DNA of 64,000 bases from Allomuricauda sp. (GTDB lineage: Bacteria > Bacteroidota > Bacteroidia > Flavobacteriales > Flavobacteriaceae), in NCBI RefSeq assembly GCF_002699205.1, contig NZ_PABT01000046.1, positions 88,920 through 152,919 on the forward strand. The letters are read 5' to 3'. Below, one piece after another: positions 15,964 through 24,975 of the stretch. Position 1 is the stretch's first letter; each line of letters opens with the position of its first letter. A program made the position numbers and the translations under genes. The notes beneath the pieces are model-generated. The model had not been told where the DNA came from and ran no database searches. It saw nothing but the letters and a program-made list of their open reading frames with translations.

Positions 15964-18627
15964 TTAAAATTGCTGCCCGATGATGAAGTGCGTTTGCCAG
16001 CCACTTGGCCCGACGGATCCTGGCTGGGCATCCGAATCGAAGCCATAACCAAAATCAATTCCCAACAGTCCGAATGCCGGCATAAATATACGTAGCCCCA
16101 TTCCGGCAGATCTTTTTAACTCAAACGGATTATAATCATTAAAATTGTTGAAGGCGTTACCTGCCTCTAAAAAAGATAGTGCATAAATGGAAGCCGTTGG
16201 CTTTAAAGTAAGTGGATAACGTAGCTCCAAAGAGAATTTATTATATATGGTCCCTCCATCTTGCTCTGAATATCCCGTAATGGCATTTGTGATATAAGGT
16301 GTAAGGGATTGATTTTCGTAACCACGGAGCTGTACCACATCCCTACCGTCCAATGTAAAGTTCCCAAGGCCATCGCCCCCTACGTAAAAACGCTCAAAGG
16401 GCACATCGCCGATATCATGGTTATAAGATCCCAAAAAGCCAAACTCGGCATTGGTCCTCAAAACCAGTTTATCCACTAACGTTGTATACCAATCTCCCTT
16501 GAATTTTATTTTATAGTATTCCAATAATTTAAAGCGTTCTTCTTCCATTTCCTCCAAATCCTCGCTCAACTGTTCGAACTCCAATACTTCTTCTGTAGAG
16601 GTTGCTCCTTGCAGTTCATATAGCCTTTCCGTGGTAGCATCGATATCTTCTTTCAATTGTCCGTAATCCTTTCCACTGAACAAAGAGTATGGTGGAGTAA
16701 ATTTCGCGGTCAACTCAAAATTGGAACCTGACGTTGGGAATATCCTATTCGGTCCTTGGGAGCTCCTGGAAATTCCAAAAGTATAGCTCAAGGAATTGGA
16801 ACTACCGTTACCAAAATTGAAAAGTCCACTGTTATAATCGTTAAAGTCGTACAACTGATAGCTCAATGAGTGTGACAGGGTAAAGAAATCATCTGGCCAC
16901 TGAACCCTTTTGGCCAAACCTGCCGAAACCCCCGTAATGGCAAAACCACGGGATTTATCCACGTCCAAACTACCGTTACTGTCATAACCGGTAGCAAACT
17001 GTTGTGTTCTGGAGAGCGATAGATTGAACCTAACCGGTTTTTTTCCTCCCAACCATGGCTCGGAGAAATTTAAACTGTACACCCGGAAAGTCCTACTGGC
17101 CTGCAAACGCAAGGCAAAAGTTTGTCCATCTCCCATGGGAACCGGCTTATAGGCTTCTTTGTTAAAAATATTCTTTAAAGAAAAGTTGCTAAAGGAAAGT
17201 CCCAGTGTACCAATAAAACCTCCGCCACCAAAACCACCTTGCAGTTCAATTTGGCTAGAGCCGGACTCCACCAAACTGTAGTTTATATCCACGGTTCCCG
17301 CATTGGGGTCTGGGTTTTGAATATCCGGTACTATTTGTTCCGCATCAAAAAATCCGAGCTGTCCCAATTCACGTATCGTCCTTACAATATTTGATTTACT
17401 ATATTTTTGACCGGGTCTTGTACGAATCTCCCTAAAAATTACGTGATCGTTCGTTTTATCGTTACCGGTCACCGTCACATGATCCAAAAAGGTTTCCTTA
17501 CCTTCAATGATCCGTATTTCAAAATCGATGGTGTCGTTCACCGCAGAAATTTCCACTGGGTTGACACTTGAGAACAGGTAGCCATTGTTTTGATAAAGGT
17601 TTGTCAAATCCGCTGCGTCCGGATCGGAATCATCGGCCACACGTTCCTTGAGCAAAACACCATTATAGGTATCGCCTTTTTTAATTCCCAGTACTTGGCT
17701 CAACATCCTATCGGTGTACACGGTGTTTCCAACAAAGTTGATGTCCCCAAAATAGTACTTATCCCCTTCCTCAACCTTTATGGTAAGTTCGATATTCTTT
17801 TCATCCAGTTTCACAAAAGTGTCCGACAAAACCCGGGCATCCCTATATCCCCTTTCAGCATAGGTATCCACAAGATTTGAAAGGTCTTCATCGAAATCGG
17901 CCGCTATGTACTTGGACTTCTTCCAAAAACGGTAAAACTTTTTCTTCTTGGTGTTTTTTAAAGACTTTCTGAGTCTCTTATCGGACAGTTTCTCGTTGCC
18001 GACAAAGTTGATTTTCTTAATTTTCACCTTGTCCCCCTTGTTCACATTGATGACCATGTTCTGGACATTGTTCCCAGTGGTATCGGCCGAGGTGGCAATA
18101 CTTACCTTGGCATTTAGATAACCTTGTTTTTTATACTTGTTCTGAAGGTAATTTTTGGTGTTGGCAATCAAACTCTCCGTTATCTTCTTGCCCTTCTTAA
18201 GGTCGGTATCATCAATAATGCCCTCAACCTTTCGTTTTTTCACACCATATACCGTTACGTTGTTCAAGGTTGGGCGTTCGGTAATGTTCAGTTCCAAAAA
18301 TATTTTGTTGTCTTCGATTTTTGTGTAAAACATCTCAACATTACTGAACAGGTCCAAGCCCCAAAGTTTTTTGATAACGGCACTTATTTGATCGCCCGGC
18401 ACCTTAATGGGCTGCCCTACGCGCAAACCGGTATAACTTTTTACCGTTTGCTCATTATAACTTTGCAGTCCTGTTACGGTCAGTCCTCCCAATATATATT
18501 GCTTGCCCTCCTCAAAAGATGTCTCTTGGGCAGTACCCTGGGTTGAAAGTAACAGTAATGGGATAATAAGGGCTGAAAGTATGAAGTTTGTTGTACCCTT
18601 AGTTAAGTTGTTCGCTCGTTTTTCCAA
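15964..18627 (-). CDS. bamA: Outer-membrane protein assembly factor BamA
   Basis: Essential outer-membrane insertase. 887 residues: signal peptide (FILSALIIPLLLLSTQGTAQ), five POTRA-like repeats (about residues 40-420; examples YILGGLTVTGLQSYNEQTVK, KIKKINFVGNEKLSDKRLRK, YYFGDINFVGNTVYTDRMLS) and a 16-strand barrel ending WQTHFIIGQQF, with the terminal Phe expected for barrel recognition. The segment at about residues 660-700 is a Glu-rich insertion inside the barrel. No ATG exists before the signal peptide; the only start codon there is TTG at 18627, which overlaps the uppS end by 29 bp and suggests translational coupling. Confidence 0.95.
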   Translation of the reverse strand: MEKRANNLTKGTTNFILSALIIPLLLLSTQGTAQETSFEEGKQYILGGLTVTGLQSYNEQTVKSYTGLRVGQPIKVPGDQISAVIKKLWGLDLFSNVEMFYTKIEDNKIFLELNITERPTLNNVTVYGVKKRKVEGIIDDTDLKKGKKITESLIANTKNYLQNKYKKQGYLNAKVSIATSADTTGNNVQNMVINVNKGDKVKIKKINFVGNEKLSDKRLRKSLKNTKKKKFYRFWKKSKYIAADFDEDLSNLVDTYAERGYRDARVLSDTFVKLDEKNIELTIKVEEGDKYYFGDINFVGNTVYTDRMLSQVLGIKKGDTYNGVLLKERVADDSDPDAADLTNLYQNNGYLFSSVNPVEISAVNDTIDFEIRIIEGKETFLDHVTVTGNDKTNDHVIFREIRTRPGQKYSKSNIVRTIRELGQLGFFDAEQIVPDIQNPDPNAGTVDINYSLVESGSSQIELQGGFGGGGFIGTLGLSFSNFSLKNIFNKEAYKPVPMGDGQTFALRLQASRTFRVYSLNFSEPWLGGKKPVRFNLSLSRTQQFATGYDSNGSLDVDKSRGFAITGVSAGLAKRVQWPDDFFTLSHSLSYQLYDFNDYNSGLFNFGNGSSNSLSYTFGISRSSQGPNRIFPTSGSNFELTAKFTPPYSLFSGKDYGQLKEDIDATTERLYELQGATSTEEVLEFEQLSEDLEEMEEERFKLLEYYKIKFKGDWYTTLVDKLVLRTNAEFGFLGSYNHDIGDVPFERFYVGGDGLGNFTLDGRDVVQLRGYENQSLTPYITNAITGYSEQDGGTIYNKFSLELRYPLTLKPTASIYALSFLEAGNAFNNFNDYNPFELKRSAGMGLRIFMPAFGLLGIDFGYGFDSDAQPGSVGPSGWQTHFIIGQQF

Positions 18628-19339
18628 ATCGTCGTTCTCTATTTTGGTAACTTAATATGGCCTCTACCAAATGGTTTTCTCTAAAGTCCGGCCAAAATAC
18701 ATCAATAAAATATAATTCGGCATATGCTATTTGCCAAAGTAAAAAATTACTTATCCTACATTCACCACTAGTGCGAATCAATAGGTCCACATCAGGCAAA
18801 AAATGTGCGTAAAGATGTGTATTTATAACTGTTTCATCAATATTTTCCGGGGAAATTATGTTATTTTTAACTTTGGTGGCGATGCGCTGGACCGCAGTTT
18901 TTATCTCTTCCCGCGAACCATAGCTCAATGCGAGCGTCAGAGTCATGCCCGAATTATTTTCGGTTTTGGACATAACCTCGGTAAGTTCTTTATAGACTTT
19001 TTTGGGCAATGTATCTATTTTGCCTATTGCCCTTAACCTTATATTATGCTTGTTCAAGGTCTTCAGTTCCTTTTTCAGGACATTTACCAAAAGCCTCATT
19101 AAAGTATCCACCTCGTTTTTTGGCCGCTTCCAGTTTTCGGTAGAGAAGGCATAAAGGGTCAAGAAAGGTATTTGAAGCTTTGCACAACTCTCAACGGTTT
19201 GATGGACAGACTCCACCCCATTCTCGTGCCCAAACATACGGAGCTTGCCCCGCTGTTTTGCCCATCTGCCGTTGCCATCCATAATAATGGCGACATGCTG
19301 TGGCAATTTATCTTTGTCTACGTCCTCTAGTGTGTACAT
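18599..19339 (-). CDS. uppS: Isoprenyl (undecaprenyl) diphosphate synthase
   Basis: Cis-prenyltransferase that makes the C55 lipid carrier for peptidoglycan and surface glycans. 246 residues from the ATG at 19339, directly after the DUF6089 stop. The catalytic Asp21 is in HVAIIMDGNGRWAKQRG; TLYAFSTENWKRP and the C-terminal DLLIRTSGECRISNFLLWQ with FFWPDF-type FWPDFRENH are present. The residue after SGE is Cys where most family members have Gln or another long side chain. It is in an operon with bamA, as in many bacteria. Confidence 0.95.
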   Translation of the reverse strand: MYTLEDVDKDKLPQHVAIIMDGNGRWAKQRGKLRMFGHENGVESVHQTVESCAKLQIPFLTLYAFSTENWKRPKNEVDTLMRLLVNVLKKELKTLNKHNIRLRAIGKIDTLPKKVYKELTEVMSKTENNSGMTLTLALSYGSREEIKTAVQRIATKVKNNIISPENIDETVINTHLYAHFLPDVDLLIRTSGECRISNFLLWQIAYAELYFIDVFWPDFRENHLVEAILSYQNRERRFGKTSEQLN

Positions 19340-19340
19340 T

Positions 19341-20024
19341 TTATTGAAAACAATCCTGGCAAGGTTTACGTCCAAAGGTATATGTCAATGTTATACCTGA
19401 AAAAACGTACCAGTCATCGCTCAATATATTCCCGAATCGAAATTCTTCAAAATTGGAACCTTCTGGGTTACTCGCGTCCAAATTGTCCGTAAAAGTATAT
19501 CTGGCCCCAATTTCGGCTCCAAGAATCAGGAATTGATTTAAGCGATACTTAGCCCCAACCGTCATTGGAATTGCAAAACTACCTTCTTTTTGGTTAATAT
19601 CCTGCACTTGAAGGGCATCAATATAATTAAAATCGTACCTAAAGTATGTAAAACCGGTATAAAGGTAAGGTGTAAAGGCCGGTCCGAGCTTATGAAGATT
19701 ATATTCTACGAAGTTAATTTCCAGTCCTGCGGAGAACTCCAAAATGGAATTATCCACCTTATAGCCCCTTTGTTGTCTGGATTCCATGCTGGATTTGGTA
19801 TCATCGGCGGTAACACTTCCGTAAAGCACACTGGCCCGCCATGCATAGCGCTTTCCTTTGTTCCATTTAAAAATTCCACCAAATGCCGGCCCCGAGGGCA
19901 ATATATAATTGGTCCTCCCTACATCACCTATGACGTTGGCACCTCCAGCAAATACGCCTATCTCGTAGGTTTGCGCACTTACCTTGATCACACAGCATAG
20001 AAAAACAGCCAAAACTATCCGCAT
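19341..20024 (-). CDS. DUF6089 family outer-membrane beta-barrel protein
   Basis: About 227 residues: signal peptide (MRIVLAVFLCCVIKVSAQ), then a beta-strand pattern typical of small eight-strand barrels (TYEIGVFAGGANVIGDVGRT, LILGAEIGARYTFTDNLDAS) and a C-terminal TLTYTFGRKP segment. DUF6089 proteins are found next to uppS-bamA in Bacteroidota, and the family name is all that can be assigned. An ATG at 20024 is preferred over a TTG nine bases upstream. It sits between nadK and uppS in the same transcription direction. Confidence 0.85.
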   Translation of the reverse strand: MRIVLAVFLCCVIKVSAQTYEIGVFAGGANVIGDVGRTNYILPSGPAFGGIFKWNKGKRYAWRASVLYGSVTADDTKSSMESRQQRGYKVDNSILEFSAGLEINFVEYNLHKLGPAFTPYLYTGFTYFRYDFNYIDALQVQDINQKEGSFAIPMTVGAKYRLNQFLILGAEIGARYTFTDNLDASNPEGSNFEEFRFGNILSDDWYVFSGITLTYTFGRKPCQDCFQ

Positions 20025-20136
20025 ACTTTCCAAAAAGTTTCAAGAATTAAGAGTAAAGGAAGATCTATAGGCCCATATTTAAAATTGTTCTCCCTTGTTA
20101 AACAGTTTTTCGTTCCTTTTATTGTTTTTGACGGTA

Positions 20137-21018
20137 TCAATTGCGTCGATCTTCCCCCCAAAGTAATTTGTTGCGCAATGTTTTTAAAAAACTTTCGGAC
20201 TTGTACTCGATCATTTTGATGGTAAAATCCGCTTTTTTGATTCGAATCTCCTTTCCGTTCGGAATATCGGCAATGCGGGAATCCAAAGACACCAAATGTG
20301 TTTGTTCCCTACCCGAAACTTTCAACCTGATCTGTGTACTGTCCGAAATCACCAACGGGCGTGCATTTAGATTATGGGGAGCAATGGGCGTCAACACCAA
20401 AGATTTTGCAGAGGGTGCAATCACTGGCCCGCCACAGCTCAAAGAATATCCCGTTGAACCTGTCGGGGTCGAAACAATCAGGCCATCGGACCAATAGGAG
20501 GTCAGGTACTCATCGTCCAGCCAGGTTTCCACAGTGATCATGGATGTGGTGTCCTTACGGCTCACCGTAATCTCGTTCAACGCAAAATTGAGCCCATTGA
20601 ACTTGTCCAATTCAGAGTTCAGCTCCACCTCCACCAAGGTACGTTCCTCGATGGTATAATGGCCTGCCACAAACTCGGTCACCAATTTACGTACATTTTC
20701 TTTTTTAAAAGTGGACAAAAAACCCAAGCGACCCGTATTGACACCCACAATGGGAATCCCGTAGTCCTTTATATAGGTAACGGCACGTAACATGGTCCCA
20801 TCACCGCCAAAACTGACAAACATATCAAAGGAAGCATCCAATCCTTCGGATTGGGTAAATGTCCCCTTTACCTGTTCTTTAGTGATTTGAGCGAGGAGTC
20901 CATTAAAATTTTCCTCAATATAAACGGATGCATCCAACTTTTTCAACTCGTCCAAAAGCTCCTCTACACAAAGCTGATCTTCTTCTTGAAAAGACTGACC
21001 GTAAATGGCTACCTTCAT
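20137..21018 (-). CDS. nadK: NAD kinase
   Basis: Phosphorylates NAD to NADP. 293 residues. The conserved GGDGT motif is at about residues 71-75 (VSFGGDGTMLRAV), followed by VGVNTGRLGFLS and the NE/D motif region LNEITVSRKDTTSM, then TPTGSTGYSLSCGGPVIAPS. It starts one base after the stop of the CBS-domain gene and is followed by DUF6089 after a 112-bp gap. A standard cytoplasmic enzyme. Confidence 0.96.
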   Translation of the reverse strand: MKVAIYGQSFQEEDQLCVEELLDELKKLDASVYIEENFNGLLAQITKEQVKGTFTQSEGLDASFDMFVSFGGDGTMLRAVTYIKDYGIPIVGVNTGRLGFLSTFKKENVRKLVTEFVAGHYTIEERTLVEVELNSELDKFNGLNFALNEITVSRKDTTSMITVETWLDDEYLTSYWSDGLIVSTPTGSTGYSLSCGGPVIAPSAKSLVLTPIAPHNLNARPLVISDSTQIRLKVSGREQTHLVSLDSRIADIPNGKEIRIKKADFTIKMIEYKSESFLKTLRNKLLWGEDRRN

Positions 21019-21019
21019 A

Positions 21020-21676
21020 CTAAACGTTAAGATATTTTTCCAGATAATCGGAACGCTGTTTCAAATCCTCCAAGAACTGATCATCGCTGTTTCCATAAAC
21101 AATGGTATAGTTATACCTTCTAAAGGTCTGGGTAACCTCGTTTACGCTCTGCGTTCCAACTTTCAAGGTAATTTGAACGATATCATTCTCGGATTGGGTG
21201 ATAAAAGCACCCAGCAGACGTGCATTGTTGCCCTCAACAATCTGGGCGATTTCACTGAAGGAATAATCTTTTATCCCTGTAGAAACCACCAAAATGGCAC
21301 CGGGCTCCCTAAAGAAAGGGGTGTCAATGAACACATCCACCACATCTTCAAGGTCATAATAGCCAACAATTGTACGGTCCTCGTCAATTACAGGCAATAT
21401 ATTGGCCTCGTTCCTCGAGAACATTTCCAGTAAATCCAACCAAGAAGTATCCTTGGTGACAAAAAAATCCTCCATTTCAAACCTAAAATCATCAATCTTT
21501 TTTTCAGGCTCAAAACAAGGAAGGTCATTCTCCGACAGTAATCCCAAATAAGTACCGTTCTCAGTTACGCCCACATGGGAATATGTGGTTTCTTCGAAAA
21601 ACGTGATTACGCCCTTCAAATTTTCAGAAACCTCAAAAACAGGAACCGTGTTGATTATTCTATCTTGGATGTTCAT
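21020..21676 (-). CDS. CBS-domain protein
   Basis: 218 residues. Two CBS repeats occupy about residues 10-130 (YSHVGVTENGTYLGLLSEND, and LPVIDEDRTIVGYYDLEDVV), which normally bind adenine nucleotides. The C-terminal part (GAILVVSTGIKDYSFSEIAQIVEGNN, then VTQTFRRYNYTIVYGN) looks like an ACT-like ligand-binding fold. No enzyme or channel is attached, so it is probably an energy or nucleotide sensor. Its tight link to nadK (one base between them) suggests a role in NAD(P) balance, an inference. It diverges from pdxJ. Confidence 0.85.
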   Translation of the reverse strand: MNIQDRIINTVPVFEVSENLKGVITFFEETTYSHVGVTENGTYLGLLSENDLPCFEPEKKIDDFRFEMEDFFVTKDTSWLDLLEMFSRNEANILPVIDEDRTIVGYYDLEDVVDVFIDTPFFREPGAILVVSTGIKDYSFSEIAQIVEGNNARLLGAFITQSENDIVQITLKVGTQSVNEVTQTFRRYNYTIVYGNSDDQFLEDLKQRSDYLEKYLNV

Positions 21677-21734
21677 AACTCTTCTATTAGGTGCAAAATA
21701 CTAATTTAAAATGGCAAAAGGCATGCCGAATTCT

Positions 21735-21742
21735 TATTTTTG
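21735..21742 (+). promoter_or_regulatory. pdxJ promoter -7 element
   Basis: TATTTTTG matches TAnnTTTG, 21 bases before the pdxJ ATG. No -33 TTG at the usual spacing. Confidence 0.4.
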
Positions 21743-21762
21743 ACAATCTAAAAAAGAACTCC

Positions 21763-22479
21763 ATGACAAAGTTGAGTGTCAACATAAATAAACTGGCAAC
21801 TTTACGAAATTCGAGGGGCGGTAACATGCCCAACCTCATAACTTCGACGAAGGACATCGAATCCTTTGGCGCCCAGGGCATCACAATACACCCAAGACCC
21901 GATGAACGCCATATTCGTTACCAAGATGCCAGGGACCTAAAAAAAGTGGTCACCACAGAATACAACATTGAGGGCAATCCCATTCCAAAATTTATTGACC
22001 TGGTGCTGGAGGTAAAACCTACCCAAGTAACATTGGTCCCTGACGCAGAGGATGCCATCACGTCCAACGCAGGCTGGAACACGATCAAGCACAAGGATTT
22101 TTTGGTGGATGTGATTAAAACCTTTAAAGAGAACGGTATCCGCACTTCGATTTTTGTGGATCCCGATGTAGAAATGGTAAAAGGTGCAGCAGAAACCGGC
22201 ACCGACCGCATTGAACTTTATACAGAAAGTTTTGCGGATGAATATGCCAAAGGCAACAAAGATGGTGGCATTGCGCCCTTCATCAAAGCAGCTGAAATGG
22301 CACACCAAGTTGGTCTTGGGCTTAATGCGGGACACGACCTTAATTTAGACAATATCAAATTCTTCAAAGACCACATCCCACATCTGCTGGAGGTATCCAT
22401 TGGTCATGCATTGATTTGCGAATCCCTTTACCTAGGTCTCGAAAATGTAGTGAACATGTACTTACATCGGTTAAAATAA
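21763..22479 (+). CDS. pdxJ: Pyridoxine 5'-phosphate synthase
   Basis: Condenses 1-deoxyxylulose-5-phosphate with 3-amino-2-oxopropyl phosphate to pyridoxine 5'-phosphate. 238 residues from the ATG of MTKLSVNINKLATLRNSRGG, the canonical start of the family. Also present: ITIHPRPDERHIRYQDARDL, TLVPDAEDAITSNAGW, SIFVDPDVEMVKGAAETGTD and LGLNAGHDLNLDNI. The stop codon overlaps the ATG of the following hydrolase (TAATG), so the two are cotranscribed and coupled. PLP made here is the cofactor of the class V aminotransferase elsewhere in the window. Confidence 0.97.
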   Translation: MTKLSVNINKLATLRNSRGGNMPNLITSTKDIESFGAQGITIHPRPDERHIRYQDARDLKKVVTTEYNIEGNPIPKFIDLVLEVKPTQVTLVPDAEDAITSNAGWNTIKHKDFLVDVIKTFKENGIRTSIFVDPDVEMVKGAAETGTDRIELYTESFADEYAKGNKDGGIAPFIKAAEMAHQVGLGLNAGHDLNLDNIKFFKDHIPHLLEVSIGHALICESLYLGLENVVNMYLHRLK

Positions 22480-23249
22480 TGGAAATATTACATTCAAAAA
22501 TATTGGGAAAGGGACAACCTTTCATCATACTCCACGGCTTTTTGGGAATGTCCGATAATTGGAAAACCTTAGGTTCCAAATATTCCGAAAACGGGTTTGA
22601 AGTTCATCTGATAGACCAACGGAACCACGGAAAAAGCTTCCATTCCACTGAATTCAATTATGATGTATTGAGTGATGACATCATCAATTACATGGACCAT
22701 CACCATATAAAAACCGCATTTGTAATGGGCCACTCCATGGGAGGTAAAACTGCCATGCAATTGGCCACTTCGCACCCGGAAAGGGTATCCAAATTGATCG
22801 TTGCCGACATTGCCCCAAAGTTTTACCCACCCCATCACGACTTCATCTTCAATGGTCTATCCAAGTTGGATTTCGATGAAATATCTGACCGCAGGGAGGC
22901 CGACGATGAACTTTCCAAACATATTAAGGATAGGGGAATCCGACAGTTTTTATTAAAAAACCTCTATTGGGTGGAAAAAGGAAAACTAGGTTTCAGATTT
23001 AATTTTGATGTGCTCAAAAACAAAATGGAAGAGATCGGGGAAAACATACTCCCCAATGCCGTTTACGATGGACCTACCCTATTTTTGCGTGGTGATCGTT
23101 CCGAATATATTCAACCCAACGACTTTGCTGAAATCAAAAGGCATTTTCCCAAAGCCGAAATTGAAACCATTGATAAAGCAGGTCACTGGCTTCATGCCGA
23201 GAATCCAAAACAGTTTTTTGAAAAGAGTTTTGGGTTTTTGAATTCTTAA
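22479..23249 (+). CDS. Alpha/beta-fold hydrolase (YbfF-like esterase)
   Basis: 256 residues, a complete alpha/beta hydrolase. The oxyanion segment is ILHGFLGMSDNWK, the nucleophile Ser86 is in GHSMGGKTAM, and the catalytic His is near residue 236 (DKAGHWLHAENP), with Asp in the FLRGDRSEYI region. LIDQRNHGKSFHS is typical of the YbfF/esterase group acting on small acyl or thioester substrates. The start overlaps the pdxJ stop by one base. The physiological substrate is not known; a functional link to vitamin B6 is not implied by the family. Confidence 0.85.
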   Translation: MEILHSKILGKGQPFIILHGFLGMSDNWKTLGSKYSENGFEVHLIDQRNHGKSFHSTEFNYDVLSDDIINYMDHHHIKTAFVMGHSMGGKTAMQLATSHPERVSKLIVADIAPKFYPPHHDFIFNGLSKLDFDEISDRREADDELSKHIKDRGIRQFLLKNLYWVEKGKLGFRFNFDVLKNKMEEIGENILPNAVYDGPTLFLRGDRSEYIQPNDFAEIKRHFPKAEIETIDKAGHWLHAENPKQFFEKSFGFLNS

Positions 23250-23264
23250 AATTCACCCTATTTT

Positions 23265-23280
23265 ATTATGCATGCATAAT
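23265..23280. promoter_or_regulatory. 16-bp palindrome upstream of the GDSL lipoprotein gene (putative operator)
   Basis: ATTATGCATGCATAAT, a perfect palindrome identical to the core of the site before etfB. Its centre lies 47.5 bp before the first base of the -7 element, exactly 20 bp further than at etfB. This is about two helix turns, keeping the same face of the DNA. Confidence 0.65.
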
Positions 23281-23296
23281 TTTTTTGCCTATTTTA

Positions 23297-23327
23297 TTGT
23301 CTGTATGACAAATTTGATATAGATTTG
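23297..23327 (+). promoter_or_regulatory. Promoter of the GDSL lipoprotein gene
   Basis: TTG (23297-23299), 20-bp spacer, TAGATTTG (23320-23327): both Bacteroidota promoter elements with ideal spacing, 60 bases before the ATG. Confidence 0.6.
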
Positions 23328-23386
23328 GTTAGTTCTGGTTGTTTCCATAACGATTAACATAAACTAACTATAACAGATTATTTGAT

Positions 23387-24886
23387 ATGAAAAAGTTTTA
23401 TGCCTTTCTCCCATTTCTAGGCTTATTCTTGATTGCATGTGAAGATGACACCCCGATCGACACACCAGACCCAACTCCCGTAGAATACACTTCAGGAACC
23501 GCAGATTTTTCCAACTATGTGGCCATTGGCAACTCATTGACCGCTGGTTACTCGGACAACGCACTATTTATTGATGGACAAGAAGCATCTTTCCCCAACA
23601 TGTTGGCCACAAATTTCGCACTGGCCGGGGGAGGAAATTTTGAAATCCCTTATATGGCGGACAACTTGGGCGGAATGACACTTCAAGGGAATCCTATTTC
23701 GGGCAACAGGTTGATTTTATCATTCTTGGGCGAAAGCCCCAGCCCTGTGGAAGTTGAAGGGCAAGGATCTACAGAAGTCTCCGATAAACTAACAGGCACA
23801 TACAACAACATGGGCGTGCCCGGAGCCAAGAGCTACGAATTACTGGCCCCTGGCTATGGCAGTGTAACCGGGGTAGCCCTCGGTACAGCAAACCCCTATT
23901 TTGCGAGGTTTTCATCCTCAGAGTCCGCAACGGTGATTGGTGATGCCGCCGCACAGGGAGCCACCTTTTTTACCGTATGGGTCGGAGCCAACGATATTTT
24001 GCAATATGCCACCGGGGGAGGAACCGGGGTTGACCAAACAGGCAACCTAGATCCGAGTACCTATTCCAGAAACGATATTACAGACCCTAATGTATTTGCC
24101 GGCACACTAGATGCCATTTTGCAAGCCATGACGGAGAACGGAGCGGATGGCGCGATTGCCAATTTGCCCAATGTCACGGATATCCCTTATTTTACGACCG
24201 TCCCCCACAATCCAATCCCTTTGGATGAAGCAACAGCAGCTTATTTAAACAGTATGGACGCTTACGGTGCCTATAATGCCGGTTTGGCCCAACTACAACA
24301 ACTGAATTTGATTTCAGAAGAAGAATTGGAGCAAAGAACCATCACATTTTCACCAGGAGAAGGAAACGCTGTTGTAATATATGATGAAGATTTAACGGAC
24401 TTGACCGGTTTCAATCCAGCATTGACCAATATGAGACAAGCTACAGAAGACGACCTATTGGTACTTACAGCAAGTTCCTTTATAGGAACCCTTGCCGACC
24501 CGAACAACCCCACATCAATCAACGGGGTGGCTGTTCCATTGGGAGACGAGTGGGTCTTGACACCCGATGAGCAGGACCTTATAGAAACCGCTCTGGACTC
24601 CTACAACCAAACCATTGCAGGTCTGGCGACCGCATATGATCTTGCGTTCGTGGATGCCAATGCATTATTGGCCGAGCTTAATGCAAATGGATTCCAACAA
24701 TCCGATGGCAGTATCGTGGACGCCACATTTGCCACAGGTGGAGGATTCTCTTTGGATGGTGTTCACCCTGCCCCAAGAGGATATGCCATTGTTGCCAATG
24801 CCTTTATTGAGGCAATTAATACAAAATATGGATCAAATTTACCCGGTGTAGATCCTTTGGACTATACTGGACTATATATTGACTAA
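23387..24886 (+). CDS. SGNH/GDSL-hydrolase lipoprotein
   Basis: A 499-residue secreted lipoprotein. The lipobox LIAC puts the acylated Cys at residue 18, followed by an acidic stretch (EDDTPIDTPDPTP). The GDSL-like block YVAIGNSLTAGYSD carries the nucleophile Ser50, WVGANDIL is the block III Gly-Ala-Asn-Asp, and DGVHPAPRGYAI near residue 463 supplies the Asp and His. It is probably an esterase or lipase at the envelope. Relatives in flavobacteria often neighbour a FadL-type outer-membrane lipid channel; none is adjacent here. It shares a palindromic operator with etfBA, suggesting a lipid-use role (inference). Confidence 0.88.
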   Translation: MKKFYAFLPFLGLFLIACEDDTPIDTPDPTPVEYTSGTADFSNYVAIGNSLTAGYSDNALFIDGQEASFPNMLATNFALAGGGNFEIPYMADNLGGMTLQGNPISGNRLILSFLGESPSPVEVEGQGSTEVSDKLTGTYNNMGVPGAKSYELLAPGYGSVTGVALGTANPYFARFSSSESATVIGDAAAQGATFFTVWVGANDILQYATGGGTGVDQTGNLDPSTYSRNDITDPNVFAGTLDAILQAMTENGADGAIANLPNVTDIPYFTTVPHNPIPLDEATAAYLNSMDAYGAYNAGLAQLQQLNLISEEELEQRTITFSPGEGNAVVIYDEDLTDLTGFNPALTNMRQATEDDLLVLTASSFIGTLADPNNPTSINGVAVPLGDEWVLTPDEQDLIETALDSYNQTIAGLATAYDLAFVDANALLAELNANGFQQSDGSIVDATFATGGGFSLDGVHPAPRGYAIVANAFIEAINTKYGSNLPGVDPLDYTGLYID

Positions 24887-24913
24887 ACAAACATTATTTA
24901 TTTTCTTTATCTT

Positions 24914-24938
24914 AAAGGCACCGAAATACGGTGCCTTT
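24914..24938 (+). terminator. Terminator after the GDSL gene
   Basis: AAAGGCACCG pairs with CGGTGCCTTT around a five-base loop, followed by TTATTTTTATTT. It is 28 bases past the stop. Confidence 0.85.
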
Positions 24939-24975
24939 TTATTTTTATTTACATGAACCCTAAAAAAATAGACCT

